Shown here: one piece after another, positions 38,554 to 48,233 of the stretch
How positions within the stretch are numbered: the stretch's first letter is position 1
Layout: every line of letters starts with the position of its first letter
Origin: Methylobacterium sp. WL1
Lineage (GTDB): Bacteria; Pseudomonadota; Alphaproteobacteria; Rhizobiales; Beijerinckiaceae
Length of the DNA: 64,000 nucleotides
NCBI RefSeq assembly: GCF_008000895.1
Contig: NZ_CP042823.1
Location: 5,540,501 to 5,604,500, forward strand
Direction: 5' to 3'
Notes under the pieces: generated by a model
Database searches by the model: none
What the model was told of the DNA's origin: nothing
The model's input: only the letters and a program-made list of their open reading frames with translations
Position numbers and translations under genes: made by a program

Positions 38554-38690
38554 CGCGCGACCGATCCCGCGCCGCGGGCCGGGACCGGCAGCCCGCAACC
38601 CGGTGTGCGCGTCGAGATCCGCGACCCTAGTCGGGTTTGTGGCGAAAATGCCGTTTCGCGCCGCGAGAGCGGGCCGATCGGGGCGATGGG

Positions 38691-39581
38691 TCAGACCGGC
38701 GGCTGGCAGGTCGCGCAGAAGAAGGTCGAGCGGTTGGCCTGCACGATCCGGGTGACCAAGCCGCGGCAGCCCGGGTGGCGGCACGGCTCGCCGACCCGGT
38801 CGTAGACCCGGAAGGCGTGCTGGAAGGCGCCCGAGCTGCCGTCGGTGTGGGCGTAGTCGCGCAGGGTCGAGCCGCCGGCCTTCACGGCCTCCTGCAGCAC
38901 CTGCACGATCGCCTTGGCGAGCGCGTTGGCCTTGGGCGTCGGGCGCCCGTCGGGCTTGATCAGCAGGCCGGCGGGGGTCTCCGGGTGGAGGCGGGCCCGG
39001 TGCAGGGCCTCGCAGACGTAGATGTTGCCCAGGCCCGCGATCAGGCTCTGGTCGAGCAGCGCGGCCTTCAGCGGCGTGATCTTGTGCCGGAACAGGCCGG
39101 CGATCACCGCCCCGGTCAGCCCGTCGAGCGGTTCGATCCCCATCCGGGCGAAGTGGCGGCTGGTCGCGAGGGTCTCGCTCGGGACGAGGTCCATGAAGCC
39201 GAAGCGGCGGGCGTCGTTGTAGGTGATCGTGGCCCCGGTGCTCATCGCCATCACGACGTGGTCGTGCTTCGGCGTGCCCTGCGCCCCCTCCAGGTAGAAA
39301 TCCCCGGAGGAGAGGTTGCTCCCGTCGGGCAGGGCCACGTCGAACCGGCCGCTCATGCCGAGATGCATGATCAGGGTCTCGCCCGAATCGAGCCCGGCGG
39401 TGAGGTACTTCGCCCGGCGGGCGAGGTCGGTCACGGTGCGACCCTCAAGCCGCGCCGCGAATCGCTCCGGGAACGGGAAGCGCAGGTTCGGCCGGCGCAG
39501 GGTGACGCGGCTGAACCGGGCGCCGACCATCGCGGGCACCAGGCCGCGCCGCACCGTCTCGACCTCGGGAAGCTCCGGCAT
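38691..39581 (-). CDS. mutM: Formamidopyrimidine-DNA glycosylase
   Basis: 296 residues. The N-terminal catalytic MPELPE (P2, E3) and K58 (RRAKYL) are present, as are [19 protein letters not shown], the H2TH segment ([17 protein letters not shown]) and a C-terminal zinc finger with four cysteines (PCRHPGCRG ... FFCATCQ). The enzyme removes 8-oxoguanine and formamidopyrimidines and cleaves the abasic strand. Complete and of normal length. Confidence 0.96.
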   Translation of the reverse strand: MPELPEVETVRRGLVPAMVGARFSRVTLRRPNLRFPFPERFAARLEGRTVTDLARRAKYLTAGLDSGETLIMHLGMSGRFDVALPDGSNLSSGDFYLEGAQGTPKHDHVVMAMSTGATITYNDARRFGFMDLVPSETLATSRHFARMGIEPLDGLTGAVIAGLFRHKITPLKAALLDQSLIAGLGNIYVCEALHRARLHPETPAGLLIKPDGRPTPKANALAKAIVQVLQEAVKAGGSTLRDYAHTDGSSGAFQHAFRVYDRVGEPCRHPGCRGLVTRIVQANRSTFFCATCQPPV

Positions 39582-39701
39582 TGTTTTCGGACTTTTCGTT
39601 CGACCACGCGAGCGCGCGTTGAGGATATCGAGTTCTTCGAAGAAGTCGGCAACGGCGCGGTTTGCCGCCCTGGCCCGCGAAGAGCGCGCGAAGGCTGGCG
39701 C

Positions 39702-40350
39702 TCAGCGACGGCGAAGTCTGACGTAGAGCGCGCCGCCGCCGCCATGGTGCCGCGACGCTTCCTCGAAGCCCAGCACGATGCCGCGCAGCTCGGCGCCGCG
39801 CAGCCAGTGCGGCACGCTGCGCCGGAGCACCCCCCGCTCCGCGAAGGCATCGGGATAGGACGAGCCTCCTCTCTCCTGGCCCCCTTTGCCGGTCACCACC
39901 AGTACGTAGGCATGCCCGGCGGCCCGGCACCGCAGAAGGAATCCTGTCAGCGCAGCATGGGCTTGCGCCTGCACCATCCCGTGCAGGTCGATCCGCGCCT
40001 CCACGGCCAGACGCCCCCGGCGCAGCCCGACCTTGGCCTGCCGCTCCAGCCCCGACGGGGCAGCGTGGCTCTGGAGCGGCGCCTGATAGGGCGCAGCGGT
40101 GACCTTCTGGGGCAGGGCGGCAGCCGGCTTGGGCGGCGGTTTCAGGCGCGCTTTCTTGGCCACCGGAGGCGCGGTCGGCTTCAGGATCGGCGCCGTCAGC
40201 GGCGGCATGGTGGCGGTCGGCGGCGCCGGCGCGACCTCCGGGCTGCGGCAGCGTCGCCCGGCCGGTCAGCGGTGTCACGAGCTTGGCGATCTCACCCCAG
40301 AGCCGGGCCTCCCCGGCGCTCAGCCGGCGCGTGCGGCGCGGCGGCCTCAC
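39702..40350 (-). CDS. Smr (MutS2 C-terminal-like) domain protein, one frameshift
   Basis: A GTG start at 40350 overlaps the mltA stop by four bases (GTGA), suggesting translational coupling. It opens [20 protein letters not shown], and the frame then has to change near 40240 in a CCC run to continue PEVAPAPPTATMPPLTAPIL. The Smr domain is complete: EARIDLHGMVQAQAHAALTG, VLVVTGKGG and WLRGAELRGIVLGFEEASRH, ending HHGGGGALYVRLRRR. Smr domains bind or nick nucleic acids. The 649-nt span is not a multiple of three. Last gene of the Tim44-mltA-Smr string. Confidence 0.85.
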
Positions 40351-41540
40351 GGCGCGACCCCGCGGGCGGGCTTGGGCAGCAGCACGACGAAGCCTATGGA
40401 ATCGCGTAGGTTTCCGGCCGCGACCCCGGCCTGCGCCCCGGTCCCGACGAACAAATCGCCCCGGGCCGGGCCGACGATCGCCGACCCCGTGTCGGCGGCG
40501 ATGACCAGGCGTCCGGTGTCGCCCGGCACGCCGCCCGGCAACGGCCCGTCCAGCCAGAACGGCAGGCCGTAACGCCACAGTCCGCCATCCACCGCGAGGC
40601 TACGCCCCGGCGTCAGCGGCGCATTGGCGGCACCCGGCGGACCGAGCGCCGGATTCTCCACCGGGGCCAAGCGGAAGAAGATGTAGGAGGCATTGGTGCG
40701 GATCAGCCGTCGCGCACTCTCGGGATGGGCGCGCAGCCAAGTCGTCCAACGGGCCAGCGTGAGGCCCTCCAAAGGCAGGTGGCCCTCCTGCACGATCAGC
40801 TTGGCCACGGCCGTGTAGGGCCGGCCGTTGCGGCCGTCATACAACACTCGGACGGCCCGGCCGTCGGGCAGGCGGACGCGTCCGGAGCCCTGGACTTGCA
40901 GGACCAGGAGATCGACCCCGTCGCGCAGCCATAGGATCGGCCGCGCCTGGGCGCCCAGCGCCCCGTCCTCGATCGCCGCTCGGTCCGGATAGGGTCTGAA
41001 CCCATCCGCGGTGGCGCGGGCAGCGCGCAGGACCGGGTCGAGACCGGGGCGGGTCTCGCCAGGGGCCAGCGAGACGAGGTCGTCAGGTCGGGCGAGAACC
41101 GGCGTCGGGAAGTCCGGACCCTGCGTGAGGGAGCCGTCCAGCTCCGGCTCGAAGTAGCCCGTCAGGAAGCCCGGGCGCTCTGCCCCTGGCCGCACCACCC
41201 GGTAGGCCTCGAACCGATCCTGAAAGAACGTGGCCGCCGCCTCGCGCGTCACCCCCACCGCAGCCGCGCAAGCCGCCGACAGGTCCGCCGGATCGCCAGC
41301 GACCCCCGCCGGCTGTGGCGTCGCGGGCTGGGGCGCGGCACAGACCCTCCGGAACGCGTCGAGTGAAGCGGCCGGATCGGGGCCGGGAAAGCCCGGCAGT
41401 GCTGCGAACGCCACGGGTGTCAGGAGCGCCCCGCCGACCTCGGCGGAGGCGGCCATGGACGAGCCGGCTAGGAACGTCGCGAAGAGGGCGGGGATGAGGG
41501 CGGTCGGGATACCTCCGGACCAGGCACGCAAGTTTGGCAC
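40347..41540 (-). CDS. mltA: Membrane-bound lytic murein transglycosylase A
   Basis: 397 residues with an N-terminal signal region ([20 protein letters not shown]). The MltA barrel domain has [20 protein letters not shown], and [17 protein letters not shown]. The 3D domain near the C terminus carries the catalytic aspartates in [20 protein letters not shown]. MltA cleaves glycan strands to 1,6-anhydro ends in the periplasm. No obvious lipobox cysteine is present, so it may be a soluble or membrane-tethered form. It lies 18 bases after the Tim44-like gene. Confidence 0.93.
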   Translation of the reverse strand: MPNLRAWSGGIPTALIPALFATFLAGSSMAASAEVGGALLTPVAFAALPGFPGPDPAASLDAFRRVCAAPQPATPQPAGVAGDPADLSAACAAAVGVTREAAATFFQDRFEAYRVVRPGAERPGFLTGYFEPELDGSLTQGPDFPTPVLARPDDLVSLAPGETRPGLDPVLRAARATADGFRPYPDRAAIEDGALGAQARPILWLRDGVDLLVLQVQGSGRVRLPDGRAVRVLYDGRNGRPYTAVAKLIVQEGHLPLEGLTLARWTTWLRAHPESARRLIRTNASYIFFRLAPVENPALGPPGAANAPLTPGRSLAVDGGLWRYGLPFWLDGPLPGGVPGDTGRLVIAADTGSAIVGPARGDLFVGTGAQAGVAAGNLRDSIGFVVLLPKPARGVAP

Positions 41541-41558
41541 GGCAACGGGGTCACGAAA

Positions 41559-42275
41559 TCAGGCGCCGGCCTCGGTGGCCACGAGCTGCCAGTTCGGGTC
41601 CCGCGAGCCGAGGGTGCGCGCGAAAGTCCAGACGTCCGGCACCTCGACAACCGTCTCGGCGCTGCCGTCGACGACCTTGCCCTCGGCGTTGCGGGTGGCG
41701 GTGATCAGGTTCGACAGGAACCGCACGGTGATCTGCGCGACACGGTTACGCACCTCGATGGCGACGATCTCCGCCTTGTCGATCGACACGAAGGTGGTTT
41801 CCAAGGTCTGTCGGTTGCGCTCGCGCTCGACGATGGCCCGCTCGAAAGCTTCGCCGACCTCTTTCGACAGGAGCCCCCGCAGGGTTTTCCGGTCGCCCTT
41901 CGCGAAGGCGATCATGATAGTCTCGTAGGCCGACTTGGCCCCCTCGATGAACGCGCGAGGGTCGAAACTCGGCTCCGCCTGAACGGCCGCTTCGAGCCCG
42001 CGGGCGATCTCGGAGCCGGGCTCCGCGATGCCGCGCCAGTCACGTACCGCCGCAGACGCTGTGGCCGACGCGGGCTGAACCCGGTCGGCACCGGGCAACC
42101 GAACGACGTTGTCGCCCTCAGATCGGGCCTGCGGCTCGGTACGGCTTCGATCCACCGGCTTGAACGGCGAGCGCTCGGCACCGGTCTTCTGGCCGAGCAC
42201 CGAACGCAGGCGCCAGATCACGAAGACTGCGAGTGCGAGGAAGATGATCGTCGTAATGTCGAAACTGTCCTGCAT
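41559..42275 (-). CDS. Tim44/TimA-like domain protein
   Basis: 238 residues from ATG 42275 ([20 protein letters not shown]). A single N-terminal membrane segment (7-23) is followed by a charged linker and the Tim44-like domain from about 90: [40 protein letters not shown] and [20 protein letters not shown]. Alphaproteobacterial TimA is related to mitochondrial Tim44 and is a membrane-associated protein of unclear role. Divergent from secB and upstream of mltA, the usual Rhizobiales order. Confidence 0.9.
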   Translation of the reverse strand: MQDSFDITTIIFLALAVFVIWRLRSVLGQKTGAERSPFKPVDRSRTEPQARSEGDNVVRLPGADRVQPASATASAAVRDWRGIAEPGSEIARGLEAAVQAEPSFDPRAFIEGAKSAYETIMIAFAKGDRKTLRGLLSKEVGEAFERAIVERERNRQTLETTFVSIDKAEIVAIEVRNRVAQITVRFLSNLITATRNAEGKVVDGSAETVVEVPDVWTFARTLGSRDPNWQLVATEAGA

Positions 42276-42614
42276 CACCGATCCGATGGTGGCCGCGGCG
42301 GGACCTCGTGCCCCGTGCCGAGGTCGTGCGCGGTGCGGCGCCGGCAAAGCGCTCGCGGGTCTGGGCGACTCATAACTGACCAACGCGCAAGGAGCGAGCC
42401 GGTTATACCGATGCGGAACGCCGCGATCCCCATGCGTCAACCGATATGGGTCTCGAACACCGCTGCCGCCAGCGCCACGCCAGCCCGCTGCTTGTCCGTC
42501 TCCGACGCGCGTGTTAGCGGCGCTGCCTTCCGGGCCGCATCGCGGTGCCGTTCCGCGGCTCGCGCCGCGACAACCCGGGCCGGCCCTGCCGGCCGATCGA
42601 GAAGGATGATCCGC
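42276..42614. other. Divergent promoter region between Tim44-like gene and secB
   Basis: 339 bases between divergent genes. Open frames here are Arg/Ala/Ser-rich and look non-coding; a short FxsA-type membrane protein, sometimes found at this position, is not present. Promoters for both genes must lie here, but no clear -35/-10 pair could be assigned. Confidence 0.35.
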
Positions 42615-43115
42615 ATGGCCGACTCTCCGGCAGCCAACGGCAACGGCGGCGGCATGCCGCAGGGCGACGCGCCGACCATCAATGCGCTGGCTCAGTACAC
42701 GAAGGACCTCTCCTTCGAGAACCCGAACGCGCCACGCTCTCTCCAGCCCAAGGAAGGTCAGGGTCCGCAGATCAACATTCAGGTGAATGTCAGCGCGCAG
42801 CAGCTCTCCGACACCGATTTCGAGGTCGAGCTGACCCTGGAGGGCGACGCCAAGATCCAGGCCGAAGTGCTGTTCGCCTTCGACGTGAAGTACGCGGGCG
42901 TCTTCCGCATGGTCAACATCCCGGCCGACCAGCTTCATCCCGCGGTGATGATCGAGTGCCCGCGCCTGCTGTTCCCGTTCGCTCGGCAGATCGTGGCCGA
43001 GGCGGTGCGCAACGGCGGCTTCCCGCCCCTGTACATCGATCCGATCGATTTCGTTGCGCTCTACCGCCAGAAGGCGATGGAGGCCCAGGGCGCCAGCGGT
43101 CCGCTCGCTTCCTGA
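42615..43115 (+). CDS. secB: Protein-export chaperone SecB
   Basis: 166 residues; ATG 42615 follows GAAGGA. Core motifs: [53 protein letters not shown], and the [19 protein letters not shown] / [13 protein letters not shown] signature. The Gly/Asn-rich N terminus ([11 protein letters not shown]) is typical of alphaproteobacteria. SecB keeps preproteins unfolded and delivers them to SecA. Confidence 0.97.
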   Translation: MADSPAANGNGGGMPQGDAPTINALAQYTKDLSFENPNAPRSLQPKEGQGPQINIQVNVSAQQLSDTDFEVELTLEGDAKIQAEVLFAFDVKYAGVFRMVNIPADQLHPAVMIECPRLLFPFARQIVAEAVRNGGFPPLYIDPIDFVALYRQKAMEAQGASGPLAS

Positions 43116-43202
43116 GGCGCTGAACCGTCCCGGCGGTCAAGTGGCCGCCGGGACCGCGATAGGCCGCAGCCAGCGTTCGCAGCGCTTCTACAGGGCGCCC
43201 GC

Positions 43203-43424
43203 TCAGTCGCCGCCAGGACGTTGCAGGGCCCCGATTAGCTGGCCAGACGGAACGGCTCGCCCGCTGGTGGGATCGGTGAAGTCCGGGGCTAGGAACCAGC
43301 GCAGGCTCTCCTCTACCAGCACGATCTCGTCCCGCCCATGCATCTTCGAAATCCGTAGCTCGGCGAACTCCCACTTCGGGGCTGACCATCTCGACAGCCA
43401 TCGCGGTGGTGGGCTGGTCATCAT
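43203..43424 (-). CDS. Possible small hypothetical protein (73 aa)
   Basis: From ATG 43424 the frame reads MMTSPPPRWLSRWSAPKWEF, then LRISKMHGRDEIVLVEESLR and WFLAPDFTDPTSGRAVPSGQ. The second half has a balanced, folded-looking composition that stands out from the surrounding non-coding DNA. No family recognised; it could start internally at MHGRDE. It is convergent with secB. Confidence 0.4.
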   Translation of the reverse strand: MMTSPPPRWLSRWSAPKWEFAELRISKMHGRDEIVLVEESLRWFLAPDFTDPTSGRAVPSGQLIGALQRPGGD

Positions 43425-43685
43425 CCAGATCACCTGCAACGCCACACGGACCACGGCACAAAAGCAGTCGCCGACACAGCCCTCGGGCGCGAGCCGGGGG
43501 TGACGCCAGCCGACGTGTTCGTGAACTCGGTCGAGGTCGCGCCAGAGAACGGGTCGTTCGGCGACGGGCTCACGCCGTACGGCCCGCCCGGCCGGCGCGG
43601 CCGCAGGGGGCGGACGCTCGCTGCCGGGCTTGACCGTACGAGGGACGGCGTTCAGGTCCGGGGCCCATTGCCAGACCTGGATCGC

Positions 43686-44918
43686 ATGAGCCCCACCGCA
43701 CACCTTGCCCTGATCAACCTGTTCACCGGGGACATCCAGGGTGGCCTCGGCCCCTTCCTGGGGACGTGGCTGGCGCAGGCTGCGTCCTGGAGTCCGGCGC
43801 GGGTGGGCTTTGTCATCACCCTAGTGGGCATCGCGACGCTATTCTTGAGCGGCCCGTTCGGGGCCATGGTCGACCGCTTTACACGTCCGCGTCTCCTGGT
43901 GGCGCTCGCCTGCGCGGCGATCCTGGCGGGCACGCTCCTGCTTCTCCCGGCGCGCAGCTTCCCGGCGGTCCTGGTGGCGCAGCTGCTCGCCGCGGCGGGA
44001 GGTACCCTGTTGCTGCCGGCGGTCGCCGCGCTGACCCTCGGGATCGTCGGGAAGGACGGGTTCCCTAAACAACAGGGCCGCAACCAGGCGTTCAACCATG
44101 TTGGCATCCTGATCGCCGCCGGCGGCATCAGCCTCGGCACTGGAACATTCGGTCCGGCAATCGCCTTCTGGGTGCTGGGCGGTATGGCGGTCGCCGCGAT
44201 CGTCGCGACGCTAACGACCCCGGCCGGCGCCTGGAGTCGACGTCGCGCGGTCGGTTGGGAGGAGGACGCGGACGACGAGCCGCAGCGCAGCGGCATTCGT
44301 CAGGTCCTCGGCAACCGGCGTCTGCTGGTGCTCACCGTGGCGCTGACGCTGTTCAACCTTGGCAATGGCGGCATGCTGTCCCTGCTCGGACAGAAACTGG
44401 TGGCCACCGCCGCCGACGCGACGACATGGACGGCCCGCTACGTGATGGTGGCACAGCTCGTGATGGTGCCCGTGGCCCTGTTCGCCGGCTCCCTGGCGGA
44501 TCGGCGCGGACGACGCCAGCTCCTGATGGTGGCGTTCGCAGTACTGCCGGTGCGGGCCGTCCTGTCGGGTCTGATTGACGATCCGGTCTGGCTCATCACG
44601 GCGGAAGTCCTGGACGGCGTCGCCTCCGGCATCGTCGGCGTGGCGGTGCCGGTGATCGTGGCGGACCTGACCTGGGGGTCCGGGCGAACCCAGACAGCGC
44701 TCGGCAGTGTCAACGCCGTGCAGGGCGTCGGCGGCGCCCTGTCGGGCTGGTATGGTGGCTTGTCCTACGGATTGTTCGGCTGGACCGGCGCGTTCCTCGC
44801 CCTCGGCGTACCGGCCCTTATCGCCCTGGTGCTGGTGATATGGCTCGACGCTACGCCGGAGCCCGGTCGGCGCAGGCGTCGGAGGGAGCGGCGACGCACG
44901 GCGGGCCAGGGAGCGTAA
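43686..44918 (+). CDS. MFS transporter
   Basis: 410 residues with about twelve hydrophobic segments. ATG 43686 was chosen because the first helix (LALINLFTGDIQGGLGPFLG) starts directly after it. The loop-2 MFS motif appears as SGPFGAMVDRFTRPR, and a second-half counterpart as LFAGSLADRRGRRQLLMVA. The C terminus is a basic tail (PEPGRRRRRRERRR). The N-terminal segment resembles the MFS group related to YfkF-like proton-driven exporters, but the substrate is unknown. Confidence 0.9.
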   Translation: MSPTAHLALINLFTGDIQGGLGPFLGTWLAQAASWSPARVGFVITLVGIATLFLSGPFGAMVDRFTRPRLLVALACAAILAGTLLLLPARSFPAVLVAQLLAAAGGTLLLPAVAALTLGIVGKDGFPKQQGRNQAFNHVGILIAAGGISLGTGTFGPAIAFWVLGGMAVAAIVATLTTPAGAWSRRRAVGWEEDADDEPQRSGIRQVLGNRRLLVLTVALTLFNLGNGGMLSLLGQKLVATAADATTWTARYVMVAQLVMVPVALFAGSLADRRGRRQLLMVAFAVLPVRAVLSGLIDDPVWLITAEVLDGVASGIVGVAVPVIVADLTWGSGRTQTALGSVNAVQGVGGALSGWYGGLSYGLFGWTGAFLALGVPALIALVLVIWLDATPEPGRRRRRRERRRTAGQGA

Positions 44919-44960
44919 AAATTCTTGCCGATCAGGTACGGGACCCCCTGCGGGAAACGC

Positions 44961-44987
44961 AAAAAGCCCGGCCGAGGGGCCGGGCTT
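44961..44987 (-). terminator. Intrinsic terminator of the rpoH-type gene
   Basis: AAGCCCGGCC and GGCCGGGCTT form a perfect 10-bp stem with a 4-base loop; on the minus strand the stem ends in TTTTT. It lies about 35 bases after the sigma factor stop codon, in the convergent space with the MFS gene. Confidence 0.85.
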
Positions 44988-45019
44988 GTTCAAAAGATCG
45001 GTTGCTCCTGTCGGAAGGA

Positions 45020-45895
45020 TCAGCCGATATGCGGACTCCCGGTCGCGGCCGGGAACCTGTCAGCCAGGGCGCGACGGAGTTTTTCCAGGGCGCGGTTCTC
45101 GATCTGGCGGACCCGCTCCTTCGAGATGCCCAGGCGCTGACCCAGGGCTTCGAGGGTCGCCTGATCCTCAGCGAGGCGCCGCTCACGCAGGATGCGCAGC
45201 TCGCGCTCGGACAGGACCGTCAGGGCCTGTTGCAGCCAGCTGAGGCGCCGTTCGCCGTCGACCGTCGCGCTCACGGTCTCGTCCGGAAGCGCCGCACCGT
45301 CGACCAAAAAGTCCATGCGCTCGGATGAGGCGTCGTTGTCCTCGCCGACGGGGGCGTTCAGCGACATGTCGGGACCTGAAAGGCGGGCATCCATCAGAGC
45401 CACGTCGTCGCGCGAGACGCCGATGGCGGTCGCGATGCGGCGATGGATCTCGTCGCCGACATGCTCCTCAGTGGATTGCATCAACCGGGCACGCAGCCGG
45501 CGCAGGTTGAAGAACAGGGCTTTCTGAGCCGAGGACGTTCCCCCGCGCACAATCGACCAGTTGCGCAGGATATAGTCCTGGATCGATGCGCGGATCCACC
45601 ACGTCGCGTAGGTCGAGAACCGGACATCCCTCTCCGGCTCGAACCGCGCTGCGGCCTCCATGAGGCCGACGTGACCCTCCTGCACCAGGTCTGCCATCGG
45701 CAGCCCGTAGTGACGAAAACGCCCCGCCAGGGCGATGACGAGGCGCATATGGGCTGAAATCAGGCGGTGCAGCGCTCTCTCGTCACGGTTGTCCTTCCAG
45801 CGGACGGCGAGGCCGCGCTCTTCTTCCCGGGCCAGGAAGGGCGCCTCCATGGCAGTCCGAATGAACTGCCGTCGAATTCCAGCGATATCAGCCAT
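45020..45895 (-). CDS. rpoH: RNA polymerase sigma-32 (RpoH-type) factor
   Basis: 291 residues from ATG 45895 (MADIAGIRRQFIRTAMEAPF). Region 2: LISAHMRLVIALAGRFRHYG, ADLVQEGHVGLMEAAARFEP and VRFSTYATWWIRASIQDYIL. The RpoH box, QKALFFNLRRLRAR (about 124-137), distinguishes it from RpoD. Region 4: LSERELRILRERR, and GISKERVRQIENRALEKLR. RpoH directs heat-shock and stress genes. Alphaproteobacteria often have several RpoH paralogues, so which one this is cannot be said. Downstream of carD. Confidence 0.93.
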   Translation of the reverse strand: MADIAGIRRQFIRTAMEAPFLAREEERGLAVRWKDNRDERALHRLISAHMRLVIALAGRFRHYGLPMADLVQEGHVGLMEAAARFEPERDVRFSTYATWWIRASIQDYILRNWSIVRGGTSSAQKALFFNLRRLRARLMQSTEEHVGDEIHRRIATAIGVSRDDVALMDARLSGPDMSLNAPVGEDNDASSERMDFLVDGAALPDETVSATVDGERRLSWLQQALTVLSERELRILRERRLAEDQATLEALGQRLGISKERVRQIENRALEKLRRALADRFPAATGSPHIG

Positions 45896-46218
45896 CCCGC
45901 CTGCCTCTTGTTGCCGAGTGCTGTTGCGGCGCCGAACGGAACGTCCAACCCGCAGGGCGTCACCGAATGGCGGCGCCAGGCAACCGACAACGGAAGGCCA
46001 ATCACGAAAGTTCCGCCACGTGCCTTCGCAGTGCGACAGGCCGATGGCCACGATTTCGTGTTTCACCAAGAAACATGGGTTCTAACGTCGCGCCGTCCAG
46101 TCCCCTGTGCGTCGAACTGACGTGGAAAAGCGGGAGACGCGACCGATCCGGCATGCCGGTACGAACAAGCCCGACCCCAAGGGGCCGGGCTTGTTCTCAT
46201 CGAAGAAACAGGGGCGCT
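45896..46218. other. Spacer between carD and rpoH with one long hairpin
   Basis: 323 bases holding the hairpin described at 46163-46196. Nothing else with coding character was seen; the upstream extension of the sigma-factor frame lacks homology. The rpoH promoter probably lies near 45950-46100 but could not be assigned. Confidence 0.35.
46163..46196 (-). terminator. Long hairpin, probable carD terminator
   Basis: GAACAAGCCCGACCCC pairs with GGGGCCGGGCTTGTTC over 16 bases with one A/C mismatch at the DNA level (G-U when the minus strand is transcribed) and a 2-base loop. Located 23 bases after the carD stop. A long T-run is missing, so termination efficiency is uncertain. Confidence 0.6.
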
Positions 46219-46818
46219 TCAGGCAGCGACTTCCTGGATGTCATCGCCCTCACCTTCGGCTTCCGCCTCCGGCTCGGCCTCGCTCTTGGCGCGGCGTGGG
46301 GACTTGGCCAGGCTCTGTTCGATCAGCTTCAGCGCCTCGGTCTCGGTGATGCGGTTGACCGAGGAAATCTCACGCACGATCCGGTCCAGGGCAGCCTCGT
46401 AGAGCTGGCGCTCCGAGTAGGACTGCTCGGGCTGCGCCTCTGAGCGGAACAGGTCGCGCACCACCTCGGTGACGGCCAGCAGGTCGCCAGAGTTGATCTT
46501 GGCCTCGTATTCCTGAGCCCGACGCGACCACATGGTGCGCTTGATCCGAGCGCGGCCGGTCAGCACGTCTAGCGCCTTCTTTACCAGGTCCGGCTCGGCG
46601 AGCTTGCGCATGCCGACGGAGTTGGCCTTGGCGGTCGGGACGCGCAGAACCATCTTGTCCTTCTCGAACGAGACGACGAACAGCTCAAGTTTGTAGCCCG
46701 CGATCTCTTGCTCTTCGATCGCGGTGATGCGACCGACGCCGTGGGCCGGATATACGACGGCCTCACCGGTCTTGAAGCCTTGCCGGCCAACGGTCGTCGT
46801 CTTCTTGGCTGTGGTCAT
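46219..46818 (-). CDS. carD: CarD family transcription factor (CdnL-like)
   Basis: 199 residues from ATG 46818. The N-terminal RNA-polymerase-interacting domain is clear: FKTGEAVVYPAHGVGRITAI, YKLELFVVSFEKDKMVLRVP. The helical DNA-binding part follows (TMWSRRAQEYEAKINSGDLL, SERQLYEAALDRIVREIS), then an acidic tail (AEPEAEAEGEGDD). CarD/CdnL stabilises open promoter complexes, especially at rRNA promoters. The order fdxA-carD-rpoH is common in Rhizobiales. Confidence 0.95.
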   Translation of the reverse strand: MTTAKKTTTVGRQGFKTGEAVVYPAHGVGRITAIEEQEIAGYKLELFVVSFEKDKMVLRVPTAKANSVGMRKLAEPDLVKKALDVLTGRARIKRTMWSRRAQEYEAKINSGDLLAVTEVVRDLFRSEAQPEQSYSERQLYEAALDRIVREISSVNRITETEALKLIEQSLAKSPRRAKSEAEPEAEAEGEGDDIQEVAA

Positions 46819-47375
46819 GCGAGAAGGGCCTCCACTGGCGCGCGATGCTCCGCACCGCGCAAAACCGTGTTCTTCCGGGCGGGATACCCGGTTTGCCTCG
46901 CCGTTCCCGGGATCCGTGCCCACCAGGCACAGATCCGGGCGTTCCCCGGCGCGGCCGTGCAAACACCGGAACACCCGCCGAAGTCACCCTCGGCGGTCGT
47001 TCGCGTGCCACTCCTCTAATTCACGAAAGCGAAAGGCATTTCGGCCTGAGGAAGCACGTCTGGCGCAAGCGACGGCAGGCGGATTGTGTATCACAATCCG
47101 GCGCACAGATCAAAGCATCCCTGAAGAAGCGCGCGCCATCCGGGCGCAGCCTCGAAAGAGTTCTACACCGGCCAAGCCGGAGAGGAATGACCTGATCGCG
47201 GCTCAGGGCTTCGCTTGACGCAGGTCAAAGACGGTTTCGGCCATGATCCACAAGCGCCGAACGGGCCGAGGCTGGATCGCAACATCGTGAGGCGATCCGT
47301 GATCCTAGTTCTGCCCGCCCGTGTCCGCGTTTCGATCCGCCCTGGTCCTGGGCGACCTCCGCAGGACATCAGGCT
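46819..47375. other. Long upstream region of carD, no gene seen
   Basis: 557 bases between fdxA and carD. Apart from the palindrome at 47080-47100 nothing is recognised; the open frames have Arg/Pro/Ser compositions typical of shadows. The length suggests carD has its own promoter rather than depending on fdxA. Confidence 0.4.
47080..47100. promoter_or_regulatory. Perfect 9-bp inverted repeat upstream of carD
   Basis: CGGATTGTG and CACAATCCG flank a TAT centre. A perfect dyad of this length with a 3-base spacer is a likely regulator-binding site. TTGTG-TAT-CACAA resembles GntR-type (FadR subgroup) or CRP/FNR-like sites, but no assignment is possible. It lies about 260 bases upstream of the carD ATG. 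Confidence 0.5.
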
Positions 47376-47714
47376 CTAGTCGCCCGAGCCAGGGTTGGTG
47401 GAGAAATGCGCCTCGAGCTTACCCGAGACGCCATCCCACTCCTTGGCGTCCGACGGCGCGTCCTTCTTCTGGGTGATATTCGGCCAGCTCTTGGCGTAGT
47501 CGGCGTTCAGCTTCAACCACGTCTCGAGGTTCGACTCGGTATCAGGCTTGATCGCTTCAGCCGGGCACTCGGGCTCGCAGACGCCGCAATCGATGCACTC
47601 GTCCGGATGGATGACGAGCATGTTCTCGCCCTCGTAGAAGCAGTCCACCGGACACACCTCGACGCAGTCCATGTACTTGCACTTGATGCAGTTGTCAGTG
47701 ACGACGTAGGTCAT
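47376..47714 (-). CDS. fdxA: Seven-iron ferredoxin FdxA
   Basis: 112 residues. Cysteines C9, C17 and C21 ([19 protein letters not shown]) and C40, C43, C46 and C50 ([13 protein letters not shown]) match ferredoxins with one 3Fe-4S and one 4Fe-4S cluster. The C-terminal 60-residue extension ([20 protein letters not shown]) is standard for alphaproteobacterial FdxA. It is a cytoplasmic electron carrier of unassigned partner. Same strand as the S4 protein upstream and carD downstream. Confidence 0.95.
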   Translation of the reverse strand: MTYVVTDNCIKCKYMDCVEVCPVDCFYEGENMLVIHPDECIDCGVCEPECPAEAIKPDTESNLETWLKLNADYAKSWPNITQKKDAPSDAKEWDGVSGKLEAHFSTNPGSGD

Positions 47715-47930
47715 CGGCTGTCTTCGTCCTAAAAATTCTGTTCAGCCCGGGCGGAGCCTGGAAGGCCCGCACGCCCAGGCGGCGCTTCGATGGTGCGCCG
47801 CAAAACCTCGCGTCGAACCAAGTCTTTCGGAAGCCAAGGGCTCTAGACCCTGCCTTCCAGGCTGACAAGCGCACGGGTGTCCCAGGGGCCTGCGACCCGA
47901 TCCGCGACGCACGGATGTGGCGCCAGCTCA

Positions 47931-48224
47931 TCACTCGGGTGGCTCGATCGCCGTCTGTACGCCAGCCAAGTCCTCGTAAAGAGCCCGCGCCTCCGGGGCA
48001 GGTCCCCGCCGCTCACCGAGGGCGAGTACGCGCACGGCCAGGGTCGCGTGGGGAGCGGCCACAGTCACCACGTCGCCGATCACGATGCCCTTGGCCGGGT
48101 TCTCGGCTCGGGTTCCGTTCACCCGCACGAAGCCGTCTTCGGACAGGCGCGCGGCCAGGGAGCGGGTCCGCGCGAACCGCGCGAACCACAGCCATTTGTC
48201 GAGCCGTTGCCGACCCTCCCGCAT
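47931..48224 (-). CDS. RNA-binding S4 domain protein (Hsp15-like)
   Basis: 97 residues. S4 domain from about 6 to 65: RQRLDKWLWFARFARTRSLA, RLSEDGFVRVNGTR and VIGDVVTVAAP. Hsp15-type proteins bind stalled 50S-peptidyl-tRNA complexes. It starts 9 bases after the restored stop of the helicase gene, so it is very probably co-transcribed and perhaps translationally coupled. Confidence 0.92.
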   Translation of the reverse strand: MREGRQRLDKWLWFARFARTRSLAARLSEDGFVRVNGTRAENPAKGIVIGDVVTVAAPHATLAVRVLALGERRGPAPEARALYEDLAGVQTAIEPPE

Positions 48225-48233
48225 CCGCGGGCG

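Noticed and set aside
42437..42682. Minus-strand open frame across the secB start, considered as an FxsA-like gene
   Set aside because: No membrane segments or FxsA motif; it overlaps the secB start on the opposite strand.
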